Assembly (NCBI RefSeq): GCF_018619185.1
Contig: NZ_JAAXYC010000036.1
Coordinates: 1 to 41,619 of the forward strand
Source: Streptomyces sp. McG3
GTDB taxonomy: Bacteria; Actinomycetota; Actinomycetes; Streptomycetales; Streptomycetaceae
Reading direction: 5' to 3'
Length of the DNA stretch: 41,619 bases
Shown: piece after piece, positions 24,026 to 31,639 of the stretch
How positions within the stretch are numbered: position 1 is the first letter of the stretch
Layout: the number at the start of each line of letters is the position of its first letter
Position numbers and translations under genes: made by a program
Notes under the pieces: model-generated
Database searches by the model: none
What the model was told of the DNA's origin: nothing
What the model saw: the letters and a program-made list of their open reading frames with translations, nothing else

Positions 24026-24502
24026 ATGGCCGACACCGAACCCCTGGGCGCGAGCAAGGCGACCGACGGACGCGCGGAAGGATCTCGCGGTCGGGGCAGA
24101 ACGACCATCACCGACAACGTCGTCTCCACGATCGCCGGCATCGCGATCCGCGAGACGGAAGGCGTCCACTCCGTGGGACGAGGAGCATCGAAGGCCTTGG
24201 GAGCCGTCACCGGTCGTATGTCCGGCTCGTCGGGCGCGCGACGGGCCGTCAAGGTGGAAGTCGGGGAGAAGCAGGCCGCGATAGACGTCGATGTCGAGGT
24301 GGAGTACGGCGTCCCGATCCACGAACTCGCCGACCTGATCCGAACCCGCGTGAGCGATGCCGTACAAACGATGACGGGGCTGGAGGTCGTCGAGATCAAC
24401 ATCGTCGTCTTCGACGTGCACATTCCCGACGACGAGGATGAGGGCGATTCGGGCGACGAGGGAAGCGCCCGCTCGGGCGGAAGCACGCCTCGCGTGCAGT
24501 GA
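24026..24502 (+). CDS. Asp23/Gls24 family envelope stress protein
   Basis: A 158-residue Asp23-family protein. The domain spans about residues 25-125: TITDNVVSTIAGIAIRETEGVHSVG at the start, VEVGEKQAAIDVDVEVEYGVPIHELADLIRTRVSDAVQTMTGLEVVEINIVV in the centre (24251-24410, key part IDVDVEVEYGVPIHELA) and VFDVHIPDDED at the end. A Gly/Ser/Asp tail follows. Asp23 proteins localise near the membrane and respond to cell-envelope or alkaline stress in Firmicutes. In actinobacteria their role is little known. It lies 122 bp after gvpK on the same strand, so it may be a separate unit or a distal member. Its start is the ATG at 24026, after GAGG. A strong hairpin follows its stop. Confidence 0.9.
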   Translation: MADTEPLGASKATDGRAEGSRGRGRTTITDNVVSTIAGIAIRETEGVHSVGRGASKALGAVTGRMSGSSGARRAVKVEVGEKQAAIDVDVEVEYGVPIHELADLIRTRVSDAVQTMTGLEVVEINIVVFDVHIPDDEDEGDSGDEGSARSGGSTPRVQ

Positions 24503-24575
24503 CGGAGTGGTTCCGGCCGAAGCCGGCGGCCGTGCGCAGCAACCGGCCCGAGGGCCGTGCCGGGCATGACCGGTG

Positions 24576-24607
24576 GCCGACCCGGCCTTCGTTTCGGGCG
24601 GGTCGGC
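24576..24607. terminator. Bidirectional terminator hairpin
   Basis: GCCGACCCG and CGGGTCGGC form a perfect 9-bp GC-rich stem around a 14-base loop. It lies between the convergent stops of the Asp23-family gene (24502) and the SpoIIE-type phosphatase gene (24634), where a terminator for both transcripts is expected. There is no U-tract, which is usual for Streptomyces hairpin terminators. Confidence 0.65.
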
Positions 24608-24633
24608 TGCCGCGTGATCTCGTCCTTCCCGGC

Positions 24634-26022
24634 TCAGGGGGTAGCGACGGAGGGTCCGGCGTGCGGGGGCGCCATCCTGACCGCGATCAGGGCGACGTCG
24701 TCCGAGCCGCCTCCGGCCATGCCTTCGACGATTTCGTCGCAGAACGTCGTGAGCGGCTCGCGGGCCAGGGCCGCCGCGTGCTGACGCAGACGTGCCAGAC
24801 CCCGGTCCAGGTCCTCCTCGCGACGCTCGACGAGGCCGTCCGTGTAGAACAGCACGGTCGAGTCGGGCGGCAGGGAGTCGGTCGCGGCAGGGCGATGCAC
24901 CTCGGGATTCACCCCGAGCATGACACTGCGGCCGCCGGTGAGAAAGCTCGTCTCCCCGTTGTGCGTCACCAGCAGGGGGGCGGGATGGCCGGCAGCCGCG
25001 TAGTGCAGCAGCCACGGTTCGTCCGCCCCGAGCCGCTCGACCAGCGCGTAGACGCAGGTCAGCGTCTGATCGGGATAAAGGATGTGATGGGCGGCGTCCA
25101 GCCGGGCGAGGATCTTGCCGGGTGGTTCCTTGCGGTCGCAGGCGATGCCTCGCAGCATGTTGCGGGTCTGGCTCATCATGACAGCGGCCCGCAGATCATG
25201 TCCCGCGATATCGCCGATGATCAGTGTCATCGCGCCGTCCGGCAGCACAAAGGCGTCGTACCAGTCGCCTCCGACGCGCGCGGTGGTACTCGCCGGCTGG
25301 TAGCGGGCCGCCACTTCGAGCGGCCCGTCCGTGGGCAGCTCGGGCAGCAGCGAGCGCTGCAGCCGCTCGGCCGTGTGCTGAGCCTCGGCGTGCAGGCGCG
25401 CGTTGTCGACAGCGAGCGCCACCCGGTGCGCGAGGTCCTCGACGAGAGAGAGGGCGTCCTCGGTCAGCCGGGCTTCCTTACGGCAACGGGCCAGGGTCAG
25501 GACCCCGAGCACCTGCCGCCGGGCTCTCAGCGGGGCGACGACCACCGTATCGGCCGCAAGCCGCTCGAAGAGAGCCTTCTCCCGGGAGTACAGCGGGTCG
25601 TCCGCGTCCTTCGGCGAGGGAAACTCCGTGAGCAGTACCGGCCCCACGCCCAGCAGCGCGCGGGCGACCGAGGCGGCCGAGCCTTCGGCCGGGGGCAGCA
25701 GCCCTTCGTCCAGGCCCGGGGACGTCACATCGGCGTCCCGGTGCTCGACGACGATCCGGCGCAGCCGACCGTGGTCGTCCAGCAGGTCTACCGCGCACCA
25801 GTCGGCCAAGCCGGGGATGAGGGTGCGACAGAGCCGTCGGAGCCCCTGGTCCACTTCGAGCGTGCTGGAAAGGGCCTCTGCCGCGTTGATAAGCAGCGTG
25901 AGCCGGTCCAGGGCGCGCTGGACCTCCTCGTCGACTTCGAGGGAGTCCGCCCCATCCGTGTCCTGCTCCGGGTCGGCCCCGCGGTGAGGCGGGGCACCCG
26001 CGTCATCCTGCTTCGGGCTCAT
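24634..26022 (-). CDS. GAF-SpoIIE (PP2C-type) serine/threonine phosphatase
   Basis: A 462-residue signalling phosphatase. Residues about 35-195 form a GAF sensor domain (LLINAAEALSSTLEVDQGLRRL to RVALAVDNARL). A coiled linker with LQRSLLPELP leads to the SpoIIE/PP2C domain (about 215-455). Metal motifs are RVGGDWYDAF, IIGDIAGHD, AAGHPAPLL, LFYTDGLVERR and GSDDVALIAVR. Such proteins dephosphorylate anti-anti-sigma factors in partner-switching pathways and are numerous in Streptomyces. No anti-sigma kinase domain is fused at the C-terminus and no STAS protein is adjacent. The start at 26022 is chosen because it begins the hydrophilic protein. It is divergent from the alcohol dehydrogenase gene. 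Confidence 0.92.
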   Translation of the reverse strand: MSPKQDDAGAPPHRGADPEQDTDGADSLEVDEEVQRALDRLTLLINAAEALSSTLEVDQGLRRLCRTLIPGLADWCAVDLLDDHGRLRRIVVEHRDADVTSPGLDEGLLPPAEGSAASVARALLGVGPVLLTEFPSPKDADDPLYSREKALFERLAADTVVVAPLRARRQVLGVLTLARCRKEARLTEDALSLVEDLAHRVALAVDNARLHAEAQHTAERLQRSLLPELPTDGPLEVAARYQPASTTARVGGDWYDAFVLPDGAMTLIIGDIAGHDLRAAVMMSQTRNMLRGIACDRKEPPGKILARLDAAHHILYPDQTLTCVYALVERLGADEPWLLHYAAAGHPAPLLVTHNGETSFLTGGRSVMLGVNPEVHRPAATDSLPPDSTVLFYTDGLVERREEDLDRGLARLRQHAAALAREPLTTFCDEIVEGMAGGGSDDVALIAVRMAPPHAGPSVATP

Positions 26023-26227
26023 ACCGGGTCCTCGTCTCTCTCGCACGTGACAGCCGGGGCCTTGAGCCGTCGGGCTCCCCCAGTCTCCGGCACGCGGGTA
26101 CGCCGGGCATGTCGGCGACGTGGTCCGGCCGTGCTCCGGCCGGCGGGCCACCGACCATGTTTCGCGAGGCTCGTGATGGAACCCGGCACACCGGTCCACG
26201 AGCTCGATCGGAAGAAGGAGCGGCACC

Positions 26228-27412
26228 ATGCGCGCACTGACCTACCAAGGAAAGCGGGACGTCCGGGTGGATACGGTTCCGGACCCGCCGATCCAGGATC
26301 CGACGGACATCATTGTCAAGATCACGTCCACCGGGATCTGCGGGTCCGACCTTCACCTGTACGAGGTTCTCGGGCCCTACCTCGACCCGGGCGACATCCT
26401 GGGTCACGAACCGATGGGGGTCGTGGAAGAGGTCGGGCCCGAGGTGACCGGCGTCGTCCAGGGGGACCGGGTCGTGATCCCCTTCAACGTGTCCTGCGGT
26501 CACTGCCACATGTGCGGGCAGGGACTGCACTCGCAGTGCGAGACGACTCAGGTGCGCGAGCGCGGCACGGGCGCGTCCCTGTTCGGATTCACCAAGCTCT
26601 ACGGGCAGGTGCCCGGAGGCCAGGCCGAGTACCTGCGGGTCCCCTTCGGCAACGACCTGCCCATCAAGGTCCCGCACGGCCCTTCGGACGATCGGTTCGT
26701 GTATCTCTCCGACGTCCTGCCCACCGCCTGGCAGGCCGTGGAGTACGCGGACATCCCGCCCGGCGGCAGCGTCACCGTTCTGGGCCTCGGCCCGATCGGC
26801 GCCATGGCCGCCCGGATCGCCCTCCACCGGGGCGCCGGCCTCGTCATCGGCGTGGACCTGGTCCCCGAACGCCTCGACCGGGCGAGCACGTACGGCGCAA
26901 CCTGCCTCGACCTGCGCCGCTACGGCAAGAACCTCGGGGACGCCGTCCGCGACCTCACGGACGGGCGCGGTACGGACGCGGTGATCGACGCGGTCGGCAT
27001 GGAGGCCCACGGCTCCCCCGTGGCCAAGGCGGCACACACAGCGGTCGGCCTGCTGCCCGACGCCCTCGCGCAGCGCATGATGGAGACAGCGGGCATCGAC
27101 CGTCTCGCCGCACTGCACGCGGCGGTCGACCTGGTGCGCCGGGGCGGCACGATCTCCGTCTCCGGCGTGTACGGCGGCTCCGCCGACCCGATGCCGATGC
27201 TCACCATGTTCGACAAGCAGATTCAGCTCCGTATGGGCCAGGCGAACGTCAAGCGCTGGGTCGACGACCTGCTGCCCCTGCTCACCGACGACGACCCGCT
27301 GGGCGTGGACTCCTTCGCCACCCACCATCTCCCGCTCGAAGCGGGACCCCAGGCCTACGAGACGTTCCGAACGAAGGCCGACGGCATGATCAAAACCCTT
27401 CTCATCCCCTGA
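26228..27412 (+). CDS. Zinc-dependent alcohol dehydrogenase (formaldehyde dehydrogenase-like)
   Basis: A 394-residue medium-chain dehydrogenase. Catalytic zinc ligands are C38 in GICGSDLH and H60-E61 in ILGHEP. The structural zinc set is CGHCHMCGQGLHSQC (C90, C93, C96, C104). The Rossmann motif is VLGLGPIGAMA near residue 180, followed by the acidic end of beta2 in GVDLVPERL, which favours NAD. The longer length and the insertion around HTAVGLLPDALAQRM resemble the glutathione-independent formaldehyde dehydrogenase-like subgroup. The substrate is not determined. The ATG at 26228 has AAGGAG upstream. It may form an operon with the flavodoxin-like reductase at 27632. Confidence 0.93.
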   Translation: MRALTYQGKRDVRVDTVPDPPIQDPTDIIVKITSTGICGSDLHLYEVLGPYLDPGDILGHEPMGVVEEVGPEVTGVVQGDRVVIPFNVSCGHCHMCGQGLHSQCETTQVRERGTGASLFGFTKLYGQVPGGQAEYLRVPFGNDLPIKVPHGPSDDRFVYLSDVLPTAWQAVEYADIPPGGSVTVLGLGPIGAMAARIALHRGAGLVIGVDLVPERLDRASTYGATCLDLRRYGKNLGDAVRDLTDGRGTDAVIDAVGMEAHGSPVAKAAHTAVGLLPDALAQRMMETAGIDRLAALHAAVDLVRRGGTISVSGVYGGSADPMPMLTMFDKQIQLRMGQANVKRWVDDLLPLLTDDDPLGVDSFATHHLPLEAGPQAYETFRTKADGMIKTLLIP

Positions 27413-27454
27413 TGCCCGCGAAGCGGCCCGGCGACGAAAGGAAGGAACCTCCGC

Positions 27455-27532
27455 GTGGAGAACAGTTGTCGGCAACCGGGCAAGCGGGTGGTGGTCACGG
27501 GCGCCGACGACAAGGCCACCGGCGACCGCTGA
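27455..27532 (+). pseudogene. Short frame resembling the start of an SDR dehydrogenase
   Basis: A 25-codon frame opens at GTG 27455, after a purine-rich GAAAGGAAGG. It contains GKRVVVTGADDKATG, which resembles the first strand and glycine motif of short-chain dehydrogenases, and then stops at TGA 27532. It may be the truncated remnant of a deleted dehydrogenase gene in the gap between the alcohol dehydrogenase and the reductase. A chance open frame is possible because it is so short. Confidence 0.25.
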
Positions 27533-27631
27533 CGGCCCTACGCACCCGGTCCGCCCCGCGCAGGCGCCCCGTTGCGCTCCGGGAAACACTCGCGAATCCC
27601 CCGCCCCTGAGACCAAGGAGAAGCCCCCGGC

Positions 27632-28231
27632 ATGCGTGCTCTCGCTCTCGTCTGCACCCTGAACGCCTCACCGGCCCCTTCCAGCAGCCAGCTTCTCGCC
27701 GAGCAGGTCATGGCCCAGTTCGCACGCCATGGCGTACAGGGCGAGATCGTCCGGGTCGCCGACCACGACGTGCGCCCGGGGATCGGGGTGGACATGGGCG
27801 ACGGTGACGCCTGGCCGGCCCTGCGAGGGAAGGTCCTGGCCGCCGACATCCTCCTGATCGCCACGCCCATCTGGCTCGGCCACCCCTCCAGCGTCTGCCA
27901 GCGGGTCCTGGAGCGCCTCAACGCCGAGTCCTCCGAGACCGACGGCCATGGCCGCCCGCACACATACGGCAAGGTCGCCGCCGTGGCCGTCGTAGGCAAT
28001 GAGGACGGCGCGCACAAGGTGAGCGCGGACCTGTTCCAGGGACTCAACGACGTCGGCTTCTCCCTGGCACCCGGAGCCGTCACCTACTGGGTCGGCGAAG
28101 CCATGCACGGCACCGACTACCAGGACCTCGACGAGACACCCGACGCCGTCGCCTCCACCACCAGGGCCCTCGCGGCCAACGCCGCCCACCTGGCCCGCCT
28201 CCTCGCCGACAGCCCCTACCCAGCAGTCTGA
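27632..28231 (+). CDS. Flavodoxin-like NAD(P)H-dependent FMN reductase
   Basis: A 199-residue protein of the flavodoxin-like fold (NADPH-dependent FMN reductase / WrbA-like group). The phosphate-binding loop follows the first strand in ALVCTLNASPAPSSSQLLAEQV. The second flavin loop is ILLIATPIWLGHPSSVCQRVLERL, and the third is VAVVGNEDGAHKVSADLFQGL. All are typical of this family. It should be cytoplasmic and reduce FMN or quinone-like acceptors. The ATG at 27632 has AAGGAG upstream. It follows the alcohol dehydrogenase after a 219-bp gap on the same strand. The two may serve a shared redox stress function, but nothing shows this directly. Confidence 0.9.
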   Translation: MRALALVCTLNASPAPSSSQLLAEQVMAQFARHGVQGEIVRVADHDVRPGIGVDMGDGDAWPALRGKVLAADILLIATPIWLGHPSSVCQRVLERLNAESSETDGHGRPHTYGKVAAVAVVGNEDGAHKVSADLFQGLNDVGFSLAPGAVTYWVGEAMHGTDYQDLDETPDAVASTTRALAANAAHLARLLADSPYPAV

Positions 28232-28457
28232 CGACCTGGGGCCCGCTTCTGATGGACGGGCTTCAGCGCGGCGAGGAACTCGTGGCGGTGGCTGATGTCT
28301 TTCGTCTTCGTGCTCCAGAAGGCCTTCGGTGTACCGCAGCTACGGCCGCGCAGCGGTACGTTCTTCCCGGAGGGGATGGGGACGCGGAGCGCCCGGTACC
28401 CGCGTAGAGCAGGGAATGGGCCGGATGTACGGGGCCATACGGCCGTCTTCTCCGCTG

Positions 28458-29195
28458 TCATCGCGGCGGTCGGTCGCCGTCCTCGTACCGGCTGAGATGA
28501 CGCCCGAGGCTCAGCTCCAGATGCTCGCGCATGGCGTCCTCCGCCCGGTCGGGGTTGCGCCGGAGCACCGCGCGCAAGATCCGGCTGTGCTCCACGGCCG
28601 TGGCGGGGCTGCCGCCCGTGACCGGGCTGAGCCGGAAGAGGTGGAGATGCGTGTGCAGCCTCTCCACCGCGGCGGCGAGCAGTGTGCGCCCCGAGGCGGC
28701 GGCGAGCGCGTCGTGGAACCGTTGGTCCAGCAACGCGAAGCGGCCGTAGACGGCGAAACTGTGGCCCTTGTCGGGCAGGCCCTGCATCTCCTCCACCAGG
28801 GATTCGATCAGGTCGAGCGCGGCGTCGTCCGCCCGCTCCGCGGCGAGAGCCGCGGCCCGCGGCTCCAGGAGGAGCCGCATCTCGAAGAGCTCCTCCACAT
28901 CCCGGCGGCCCAACAGTTCGGTCGCGCGGTAGCCCGAAAGCGATCGCTTGAGGACCAGGCCGTCCGCCTCCAGGCGGGCGAGCGCCTCGCGCACCGGGGT
29001 GGGCGAGACACCGAGCGATCGGGACAGCGCCTCGATGCCGACACGGGCACCCGGCTGGATCACATGGTCCATCACCATCGCCTTGACGGCCTCGTAGACG
29101 CTGTCCCCCAGCACCTCGCGCTTCACCGCCGCGCCCTCGCCCCGCTCAGCGGTGGCGAGCGGGAGGGTCTCCGACCCATCGGCGTTCACCGGCAT
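28458..29195 (-). CDS. FadR-type GntR regulator of the fucose locus (copy 1)
   Basis: A 245-residue GntR family regulator. Winged helix: SVYEAVKAMVMDHVIQPGARVGIEALSRSLGVSPTPVREALARLEADGLV at about residues 33-82 (key part SLGVSPTPVREALARLEADG). A C-terminal FCD domain follows with the metal-binding histidines in DQRFHD, LHTHLHLF and the final REHLE. The ATG at 29195 is preferred as the first methionine before the conserved part. It is divergent from the sugar-binding lipoprotein gene. Two near-identical palindromes (29215-29232 and 29393-29408) lie between them, so autorepression and control of the transporter operon are likely. It is closely similar to the regulator at 40608-41324. The ligand is probably a fucose pathway acid, by inference. 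Confidence 0.92.
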   Translation of the reverse strand: MPVNADGSETLPLATAERGEGAAVKREVLGDSVYEAVKAMVMDHVIQPGARVGIEALSRSLGVSPTPVREALARLEADGLVLKRSLSGYRATELLGRRDVEELFEMRLLLEPRAAALAAERADDAALDLIESLVEEMQGLPDKGHSFAVYGRFALLDQRFHDALAAASGRTLLAAAVERLHTHLHLFRLSPVTGGSPATAVEHSRILRAVLRRNPDRAEDAMREHLELSLGRHLSRYEDGDRPPR

Positions 29196-29214
29196 AGCAC
29201 TACCCCCAAGTTCA

Positions 29215-29232
29215 TGAATCCTATGTGATTCA
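29215..29232. promoter_or_regulatory. Palindrome, candidate GntR operator O1
   Basis: TGAATC, CTATGT, GATTCA: a perfect 6-bp inverted repeat with a 6-base spacer. It starts 20 bases upstream of the GntR start at 29195. It shares 15 of 16 central bases with the site at 29393-29408, which makes chance unlikely. The arrangement suits autorepression. Confidence 0.65.
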
Positions 29233-29352
29233 ACATGACGTGGGCCCAGAAGGCCACGCCTCGCCAAGTCGAGATCTCGCCCCCTGGAGAGGGAATCCGC
29301 AGATCACACGGGGCAACTGCACCTCTTGCCCAAAGTATTCGTTGCGCAGGCC

Positions 29353-29408
29353 TTGACGGGGCGATCTCCCCTCCCGCAGCATCTCGGCATCGGAATCCTA
29401 TCTGATTC
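29353..29408 (+). promoter_or_regulatory. Probable promoter and GntR operator O2 of the importer operon
   Basis: GAATC, CTATCT, GATTC at 29393-29408 is a 5-bp inverted repeat that differs from O1 in one base over the 16-base core. Upstream, TTGACG (29353-29358) is a good -35. With an 18-base spacing, CAGCAT is a weak -10 at about 29377. The operator would then cover the transcription start, a repressor position, 17 bases before the binding-protein ATG at 29425. Confidence 0.55.
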
Positions 29409-29424
29409 GACTGAGGCAATGATC

Positions 29425-30513
29425 ATGAACCTTCGCAGATCCGCAGTGTCCGGCATCGCCGCGATCGCCCTCCTGGCCATCGCCTCGACGGCATGCACCG
29501 TGAAGTCCTCCGACGACGGCGAGCAGGCGGGGCCCGCGGCCGCCGGAACGGGCAAGGGAAGCGCCGAACTCGCCGATGGCTCCGGCACCAAGGTCGCCCT
29601 GGTCCCGGGCGGCGCCCACCCGTACTTCCAGCCGTGGAAGCAGGCGGGCGCGGACGCCGGGAAGACACTGAAGCTGGGCGACGTGACGCTCGACGAGACC
29701 GCCGAATGGGACCAGCAGAAGCAGAACAACCTGCTGTCGACCCTGGCCGCACGCGGCTACAACGCCTTCGGCGTCTTCGGGGTGTCCCCCACCGACATCA
29801 ACACCACGTTCGCCGACCTCAAGTCCCAGGGTTTCGCGGTGGCGTCCCTGGGCTCATGCCCCGCAGGCGGCACGAACGAGGCCGACTTCTGCCTCTCCAC
29901 CGATGTCGAACTCGCCGCCTACAAGGCGGCCGAAGCCACCATCGAGGCGATGGGCGGCAAGGGCACGCTCGTTCACCTGACGGGCAACAACGTCGACGCC
30001 AACACACAGTTGCGGATCAAGGGCGTGGAGAAGGCGGTGAAGGAGTCCGGCGGCAAGATCGACCTGCTGCAGAACATCACCGACATCGACAAGGACCTCC
30101 AGACCGCGCAGAAGGCCGTCTCCGACCTGCTCGCGACCAAGGGATCGCGGATCCAGGGCATCGTCTCGACCGCGTACAACCCGGCGGTCGCCGCCGCCGA
30201 GGCGGTCCAGGAGACCGGCTCGAAGGCCAAGGTCGTCGCGATCGACGACGACGCCAAGATCCTCTCCTCGATCAAGACCGGATCGGTGAGCGCCACGGTC
30301 GTGCAGAACCCGGTGGGTCAGGCCGAGATCGGCGCCTGGGCACTCGCGCTGCTGCAGACCGGGCAGTGCACGATGAAGCAGCCGGGCCAGATCGCCGACT
30401 CGGGTTCCTTCGTCGTCACGAAGGACAACGTCGGCGACTACGACGAGGCGCGCAAGGCCAGGACAGCGGAGCTGAAGAAGCAGTTCGCCGACGAGTACCT
30501 CTCCTGCGGCTGA
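29425..30513 (+). CDS. Sugar ABC transporter substrate-binding lipoprotein
   Basis: A 362-residue periplasmic-binding-protein-like lipoprotein of the ribose/autoinducer-2 (Peripla_BP_4) class. The signal peptide NLRRSAVSGIAAIALLAIA ends in the lipobox ASTAC, so Cys24 is lipidated. The mature fold begins GTKVALVPGGAHPYFQPWKQAG and ends with the hinge and C-lobe, with VVAIDDDAKILSSIKTGSVSATVVQNP typical of the family. The ATG at 29425 is chosen because the GAGG ribosome binding site is too close to the ATG at 29419. It heads the operon with the enolase-family enzyme, two permeases and the ATPase. L-fucose or a related 6-deoxy sugar is the inferred ligand. Confidence 0.92.
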   Translation: MNLRRSAVSGIAAIALLAIASTACTVKSSDDGEQAGPAAAGTGKGSAELADGSGTKVALVPGGAHPYFQPWKQAGADAGKTLKLGDVTLDETAEWDQQKQNNLLSTLAARGYNAFGVFGVSPTDINTTFADLKSQGFAVASLGSCPAGGTNEADFCLSTDVELAAYKAAEATIEAMGGKGTLVHLTGNNVDANTQLRIKGVEKAVKESGGKIDLLQNITDIDKDLQTAQKAVSDLLATKGSRIQGIVSTAYNPAVAAAEAVQETGSKAKVVAIDDDAKILSSIKTGSVSATVVQNPVGQAEIGAWALALLQTGQCTMKQPGQIADSGSFVVTKDNVGDYDEARKARTAELKKQFADEYLSCG

Positions 30514-30550
30514 CCGCCCCGGCACACCGACAGAAAGTCAGCCCAAGCGC

Positions 30551-31639
30551 ATGACCATCATCACGAAAGCGTCGGCCCTGCTGGCCGACATCGCGGTGGA
30601 GACCGACCGCACCGACGCCGTGCAGTCGTTCGTCAAACAGGAGACGATCCTCGTCACCCTGACGACGGCGGACGGTATCGGGGGAACCGGCTACGCCTAC
30701 ACGATCGGCACCGGCGGCACATCCGTCCTGGCGCTGCTGCGCGACCATCTGCTCCCGCTCCTCGCCGGGAAGGACGCACGCAACGTGGAGGGGCTCTGGC
30801 AGGAGCTGTTCGGTCTGACCCGTGCCACCACCACGGGCGCCATCACCTCGCTCGCGCTCGCCGCGATCGACACGGCCCTGTGGGATCTGCGCTGCAAGCG
30901 CGCCGACGAGCCGCTGTGGCGGCTGGCGGGCGGCCACCGCCGCGAGATCCCGGTGTACGACACCGAGGGCGGCTGGCTGCACCTCGGCACCGACGAGCTG
31001 GTCGAGTCGGCCCTCGCCGCGAAGCAGGCGCGGTTCTCGGGCGTCAAGATCAAGGTCGGCAAGCCGCACCCGGCCGAGGACGCGGAGCGCCTGCGTGCCG
31101 TACGCGAGGCCGTGGGACCGTACCTCCACATCATGACCGACGCGAACCAGTCGCAGTCGCTGTCCTCCGCCGTACGGTTGGCCGCCGCCCTCGAACCGTA
31201 CGATCCGTACTGGCTCGAAGAGCCCATGCCCGCGGACGACATCAGCGGCCACGCCCGGCTCGCCCGCTCGACGCGGATACCGATCGCGGTGGGCGAGTCG
31301 ATGTACTCGCCCATGCAGTTCCGCACCTATCTGGAGACGGGCGCGGCCTCCGTCGTACAGGTCGATGTGGCCAGGGTCGGCGGGATAACGCCGTGGCTGA
31401 AGGTGGCGCACCTGGCCGAGACCTTCAACGTCGAGGTCTGCCCGCACTTCCTGATGGAGCTGCACGTCAGTCTCGTCGCCGCCGTCTCCAACGGCGCGTA
31501 CGTCGAGTACATCCCGCAGCTGCGCGCGGTCACCCGCACCGAGATGACCGTGCGGGACGGTCTGGCCGTCGCTCCGGACGAGCCGGGCATCGGGATCGAC
31601 TGGGACATGGACGCCATCGACCGGAGGAGGGTGTCATGA
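30551..31639 (+). CDS. Enolase-superfamily acid sugar dehydratase/racemase, substrate unknown
   Basis: A 362-residue member of the mandelate racemase subgroup. It keeps the full active site: K166 and K168 in VKIKVG, metal ligands D197 (TDANQ), E223 (LEEP) and E249 (GES), and the Asp-His dyad D272 (QVDVARVGG) and H299 (CPHFLMELH). GGITPWLKVAHLAE and the HFLMELH motif resemble galactarate/talarate dehydratases. It differs clearly from the L-fuconate dehydratase at 36582, which is longer. It lies inside the importer operon, after the binding protein (37 bp) and overlapping the first permease (ATGA). It may open a side branch for a second acid sugar, or act as an epimerase, but the substrate cannot be read from sequence. 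Confidence 0.9.
   Translation: MTIITKASALLADIAVETDRTDAVQSFVKQETILVTLTTADGIGGTGYAYTIGTGGTSVLALLRDHLLPLLAGKDARNVEGLWQELFGLTRATTTGAITSLALAAIDTALWDLRCKRADEPLWRLAGGHRREIPVYDTEGGWLHLGTDELVESALAAKQARFSGVKIKVGKPHPAEDAERLRAVREAVGPYLHIMTDANQSQSLSSAVRLAAALEPYDPYWLEEPMPADDISGHARLARSTRIPIAVGESMYSPMQFRTYLETGAASVVQVDVARVGGITPWLKVAHLAETFNVEVCPHFLMELHVSLVAAVSNGAYVEYIPQLRAVTRTEMTVRDGLAVAPDEPGIGIDWDMDAIDRRRVS

Noticed and set aside
26097..26102. GGGTAC as a stress sigma factor -10 element before the alcohol dehydrogenase
   Set aside because: No matching GTTT-like -35 at 14-16 bases upstream. The hexamer is common in GC-rich DNA.
24499..27807. A very long plus-strand frame of about 1100 codons
   Set aside because: It runs antisense through the SpoIIE phosphatase and out of frame through the alcohol dehydrogenase, both clearly identified. 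Its composition is Arg/Pro/Gly-rich.
28241..28261. GCCCG-N11-CGGGC hairpin after the FMN reductase as a terminator
   Set aside because: The stem is only five base pairs and has a long loop, so it is too weak to call in DNA of this composition.
28216..28461. An 81-codon minus-strand frame with a STKTKDISHRHEFLAALKP segment
   Set aside because: It overlaps the 3' end of the reductase, has no ribosome binding site and no known family. It may be a relic, but the support is too weak to list as a gene.
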